Origin: JANLQX01 sp043775075
GTDB lineage: Bacteria; Actinomycetota; Acidimicrobiia; Acidimicrobiales; JANYDT01
Direction of reading: 5' to 3'
Assembly: GCA_043775075.1 (NCBI GenBank)
Contig: JAYVSS010000327.1
Coordinates: 1 to 17,515, forward strand
Length of the DNA: 17,515 nucleotides
Part shown: piece after piece, positions 14,918 through 17,515 of the stretch
Numbering within the stretch: the first letter of the stretch is position 1
How the letters are laid out: each line of letters starts with the position of its first letter
Position numbers and translations under genes: made by a program
Notes under the pieces: model-generated
Told to the model about the DNA's origin: nothing
The model's database searches: none
Seen by the model: the letters and a program-made list of their open reading frames with translations, nothing else

Positions 14918-14959
14918 GACCTAGACGCGACTCGACCGCGCCAGTTGGCAAGCCTGCCG

Positions 14960-17242
14960 TTAGCGGTTCGTGCTCTTCGCTCGAAAAGTGGCGACCTTGG
15001 ATTTCCGTCGTGGCTTCTGTCCTGACGGTGACGCCGCCGAGGACCCCACTGATGACCCGGCCGAGGACTTGGAGGCCAACTTCGTCGACGCCCGCTTGGT
15101 GACGACACGATTGCTTGACAAGGACGGGTTGTCCGCTAGCGCCAAGCGAGACGGTGGGGTGGCTGCGGTCTTGCTCTCCTTTGTTGTTCCTCGCGTTCGG
15201 GGCCGTGGAGTGACCGTCGTCGTTGCTGGCGTACGGGTCGTCACTGGCGCCGAAGTCGTTGACGGTTCACCGGTCGATGTTGGGGCGCTCGTCGGCGGGT
15301 TCGTCGTGGCGGGACTGGTCGTCGAACTAGCGGCATTCACGAAGACCAACTCGTCGGACGCTGCGGCGGCGGGCGGGGCGGGAGGGACAATCGAGATGGA
15401 GACCACGTTGGTCACGTCGGGCGAGCTCGGGCTAGGGGTCGTGCCGGGGGTGCCTGGTGTGACGAGCTTCGTGGGCATCGTCGTCGTGGTGGTGCTGGTG
15501 GTGCTCGAGGTGGCCGGGGTCGTTGTACTCGTCGGGACCAGGGTCGTCACGGTGCCTGGCACGGTCGTCTGGGTGACCGTTGTTGTCACCGGAGCCGAAG
15601 TTGTGGTCGACGGTTCCGTCGTGGTGGTTGCCGCCATGACGGTCGTCGTCGTGGCGGCGATCGTCGTTGGGGCGACGCTGGTCGTCACGATTGTCGTAGT
15701 CGGATTGACCGTGGTGGTGGAGGCCACAGTTGACGTGGTCGAGCCGATGGTTGTTGTTGTGGTGGCAATCGTTGTCGTGATCGCCGGGGCAGTCGACGTC
15801 GACGACGAACTCGTCGAGGTCGAGGTCGACGTGGAGGTCGAACTCGTCGTCGTCGACGCTCCGGGAACATCGCCCGGAGCCGCCGCGATGAAGCCCAGCG
15901 ATTGGTGTTGTGCCCCAATGATCGTGTTGGCATCGACGCCGAGCCAGCCCTGGAGCAACGTCGCATAGATCCGGCGAAAGTCGACGTTGGACTTCAGGTT
16001 TCCGCCGCCTCCGGTGACCGGATCGCGCAGGTCAAAGAGCGACGGGTACTCGCCGTAACGCCCGCCGGTCACGTTGTCGCCGATGACAAACGCGACGCTC
16101 GCCGCACCGTGATCAGTCCCGTAGGTACCGTTCATTTCGGCCCGACGCCCAAATTCAGAGTAAATGACCACGTTGACCCGGCGGCGATTTGCCGGCGAAA
16201 GCAACGAGAAGAATGTGTTCAGCGAATCGTCGATATCCATCCACAGACCGGTATGCCATTCAATGCCTGAGGTGTTGGCTTTTCGCTGATTTTCGTGGGT
16301 ATCGAATCCGCCGGTATCGGTATGAATGACTCGTGTCCCTAGGTTCGCACCGATCAAGTTGGCGGCCATCGTCAGCTGACGCTTAAGACCGGACGAGCCC
16401 GACGAAATTCCGGTGTAGGCGCCGGTCACCGCTGGAGCAATATCGAGCGCTTGCCCTCCGAGTCGTGACCAATCATTTCCCAGCGGACCGAGATTGCTCT
16501 GTTGGGTCATCGCCCGAACGGCGACAGCGGCTCGTTGGTCGCGCTGCTGGGTTGAGTCGCCCAGTCGATTGCCCTGCCATGGTGAGATCGCTAGCGCATC
16601 GGATGTGGCGCTACGAAGCGAGGGGCTGAGCGAGCCGCCGCTGTTGATCGAAATAGCACCGAGCGAAGTCAGGCCCGAGGCATCGGCGAACCGGCCGAGC
16701 CATCCACTCGGGGCCTTGTATGTGACCGGCGAACCGGCCGCTCCGGCCCCGCTCCACCAATGCTCCTGCGACTCAAAGTGGCTGAAGTTGGCGTTGCTGT
16801 ATCCCACACCTTGGATGACGGCGACCTTGCCATTGCGGTACCACTGGCTGATGTTCACCATGCCCGGATTGAATCCAATGCTGGCGTCGCCCACCAATAG
16901 CGAATCCGCTCGGTTCAGCGTGCCCGGGGCGGGATAGGCAATCGATGACCCGTTGAGCGCAGACGTTCGTATGCGCACATACTGGTCGTATTCGCTTTGA
17001 ACGAGCGGCACAACGGTGTTGAGGCCATCGTTTCCACCACCGAGATAGAGAAACACCGTCACCCCGTCGGCGCTACCGCCAGCCGTTCCAGAGGCCAGAA
17101 GACGGCGAATCGGACCGAGTTGGCTGGCGGCGAACTCGCCCGCCGCAACGGCACCAATGAGACCGATGAATTGGCGGCGAGTGAGCGTTTTTCCTTTCGC
17201 CAGGCGATCAAGAGCCTGTTCGGGGTGGGCGTTTGAAATCAT
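14960..17242 (-). CDS. Tat-exported DUF1501 protein with long Thr/Ser-rich C-terminal tail
   Basis: A 760-residue exported protein. The N-terminus carries a twin-arginine signal, T-R-R-Q-F-I-G (21-27), followed by a hydrophobic stretch to about 50. The DUF1501 domain (about 60-450) has an alkaline-phosphatase/sulfatase-like look: F-L-Y-L-G-G-G-N-D-G-L-N-T-V-V-P-L (64-80), H-F-E-S-Q-E-H-W-W (155-163), D-T-G-G-F-D-T-H-E-N-Q (309-319), S-E-F-G-R-R (362-367) and G-T-D-H-G-A-A (375-381), where acidic and His residues could bind metal. Residues 463-589 are almost only Thr, Ser, Ala, Val and Pro, with a second such stretch at 638-680. The last 50 residues are basic (Lys/Arg/Ser). The tail is likely a wall-spanning or O-glycosylated stalk. 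Enzymatic activity is not established for this family. The ATG at 17240-17242 is preceded by GAGG, which overlaps the stop of the upstream DUF1800 gene, indicating coupling. Confidence 0.9.
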   Translation of the reverse strand: MISNAHPEQALDRLAKGKTLTRRQFIGLIGAVAAGEFAASQLGPIRRLLASGTAGGSADGVTVFLYLGGGNDGLNTVVPLVQSEYDQYVRIRTSALNGSSIAYPAPGTLNRADSLLVGDASIGFNPGMVNISQWYRNGKVAVIQGVGYSNANFSHFESQEHWWSGAGAAGSPVTYKAPSGWLGRFADASGLTSLGAISINSGGSLSPSLRSATSDALAISPWQGNRLGDSTQQRDQRAAVAVRAMTQQSNLGPLGNDWSRLGGQALDIAPAVTGAYTGISSGSSGLKRQLTMAANLIGANLGTRVIHTDTGGFDTHENQRKANTSGIEWHTGLWMDIDDSLNTFFSLLSPANRRRVNVVIYSEFGRRAEMNGTYGTDHGAASVAFVIGDNVTGGRYGEYPSLFDLRDPVTGGGGNLKSNVDFRRIYATLLQGWLGVDANTIIGAQHQSLGFIAAAPGDVPGASTTTSSTSTSTSTSTSSSSTSTAPAITTTIATTTTTIGSTTSTVASTTTVNPTTTIVTTSVAPTTIAATTTTVMAATTTTEPSTTTSAPVTTTVTQTTVPGTVTTLVPTSTTTPATSSTTSTTTTTMPTKLVTPGTPGTTPSPSSPDVTNVVSISIVPPAPPAAAASDELVFVNAASSTTSPATTNPPTSAPTSTGEPSTTSAPVTTRTPATTTVTPRPRTRGTTKESKTAATPPSRLALADNPSLSSNRVVTKRASTKLASKSSAGSSVGSSAASPSGQKPRRKSKVATFRAKSTNR

Positions 17243-17254
17243 GTTTCGTCAACC

Positions 17255-17515
17255 TCAGGCGAGCGAATATTCGGGGGAAATAGAAATCGTTCGAGCCAGG
17301 TTGCGACGTTGCGTCGCTCCAGAATTGGCCGTCCGCTCGGCGTCGACAAGCGCAACAAGAGCCGAGAAGGTCTGTGTCCCTGGGGTGATCCGGTCTTCAC
17401 CGAGTTGTCGCAACGCCTCGGTCACGGCGTTGGTGCTCGTCATCGAGTCGATCGTGTTGAGAAACGCCGTGCCCCCGGATACGGGGCCAGCGATCGCGAC
17501 GCCGAACAATGTGCT
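17255..17515 (-). CDS. DUF1800 protein, C-terminal end (partial)
   Basis: Only the last 86 codons are visible; the gene enters from the right edge and stops at TGA 17255-17257. The piece ends T-I-S-I-S-P-E-Y-S-L-A, the closing S-P-E-[YF]-x-[LR] usual in DUF1800 proteins, and contains G-P-V-S-G-G-T-A-F-L-N. DUF1800 genes very often sit directly before a DUF1501 gene, as here with a 12-bp gap and an SD overlapping the stop codon. The biochemical role of the family is unknown; most members are exported. The identification rests on the short C-terminus plus the neighbour. Confidence 0.75.
   Translation of the reverse strand, partial: STLFGVAIAGPVSGGTAFLNTIDSMTSTNAVTEALRQLGEDRITPGTQTFSALVALVDAERTANSGATQRRNLARTISISPEYSLA

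Noticed and set aside
14970..15968. Long plus-strand open frame, Val-rich (332 codons)
   Set aside because: It is the antisense shadow of the Thr/Ser-rich tail of the DUF1501 protein: ACN/TCN codons read backwards give Val codons. It has no SD and no family character.
1..17515. Mobile elements, CRISPR, phage or defence genes
   Set aside because: Looked for transposase/integrase motifs, regularly spaced repeats, nuclease or toxin pairs; none seen. Gene content is housekeeping-like.

Overview
The window is high-GC, densely packed chromosomal DNA. It most likely comes from an actinobacterium of the Acidimicrobiia (Ilumatobacter-like) type. That placement rests on the style of the proteins: a Tat-exported DUF1501 protein with a very long Thr/Ser-rich tail next to a DUF1800 protein, an actinobacterial winged-helix-like hypothetical, many GTG/weak-SD starts, and housekeeping genes in short units. 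It is an inference from family knowledge; no rRNA or marker gene is present. I see no tRNA, rRNA, CRISPR array, transposase, integrase or phage gene, so this looks like ordinary chromosome rather than a mobile island.

Layout. (1) 1-2300, minus strand: start of a lipoprotein that runs off the left edge, a sulfur-carrier activating enzyme with an N-terminal rhodanese domain, and a sirtuin. (2) 2374-3045, plus: a conserved actinobacterial hypothetical protein, divergent from the sirtuin. (3) 3070-5119, minus: leucyl aminopeptidase (pepA) preceded by a PduO-type ATP:cob(I)alamin adenosyltransferase. (4) 5345-8863, plus: B12-dependent methionine synthase (metH), whose leader carries a B12-box-like segment and is a candidate cobalamin riboswitch. 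Regions 3 and 4 form a small cobalamin-use locus around one divergent intergenic region. (5) 8867-9727, minus: a VOC/glyoxalase-like protein whose 3' end appears frameshifted. A hairpin with a short T tract lies just past the end expected for the intact gene. (6) 9770-9813: four G-rich 11-bp tandem repeats. (7) 9863-11943, plus: M24 Xaa-Pro peptidase and an unknown polytopic membrane protein, 20 bp apart. (8) 11959-12816 minus and 12882-13544 plus: a divergent pair, a red chlorophyll catabolite reductase (RCCR)-like protein and an N-carbamoylsarcosine amidase-like cysteine hydrolase. (9) 13569-14840 minus: acyl-CoA-dehydrogenase-like flavoprotein. (10) 14960-17515 minus: DUF1800 (partial) followed by DUF1501, an exported pair with translational coupling.

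The most interesting items are the RCCR-like protein in what looks like a heterotrophic actinobacterium, the candidate B12 riboswitch in front of a B12-dependent (not B12-independent) methionine synthase, the single-base frameshift in the VOC gene, the rhodanese-first MoeB/ThiF fusion with an apparent linker remnant at its C-terminus, and the G-rich 11-bp repeats before the M24 peptidase. No gap without a gene exceeds 300 bases. The longest is 5120-5344, which holds the metH leader.
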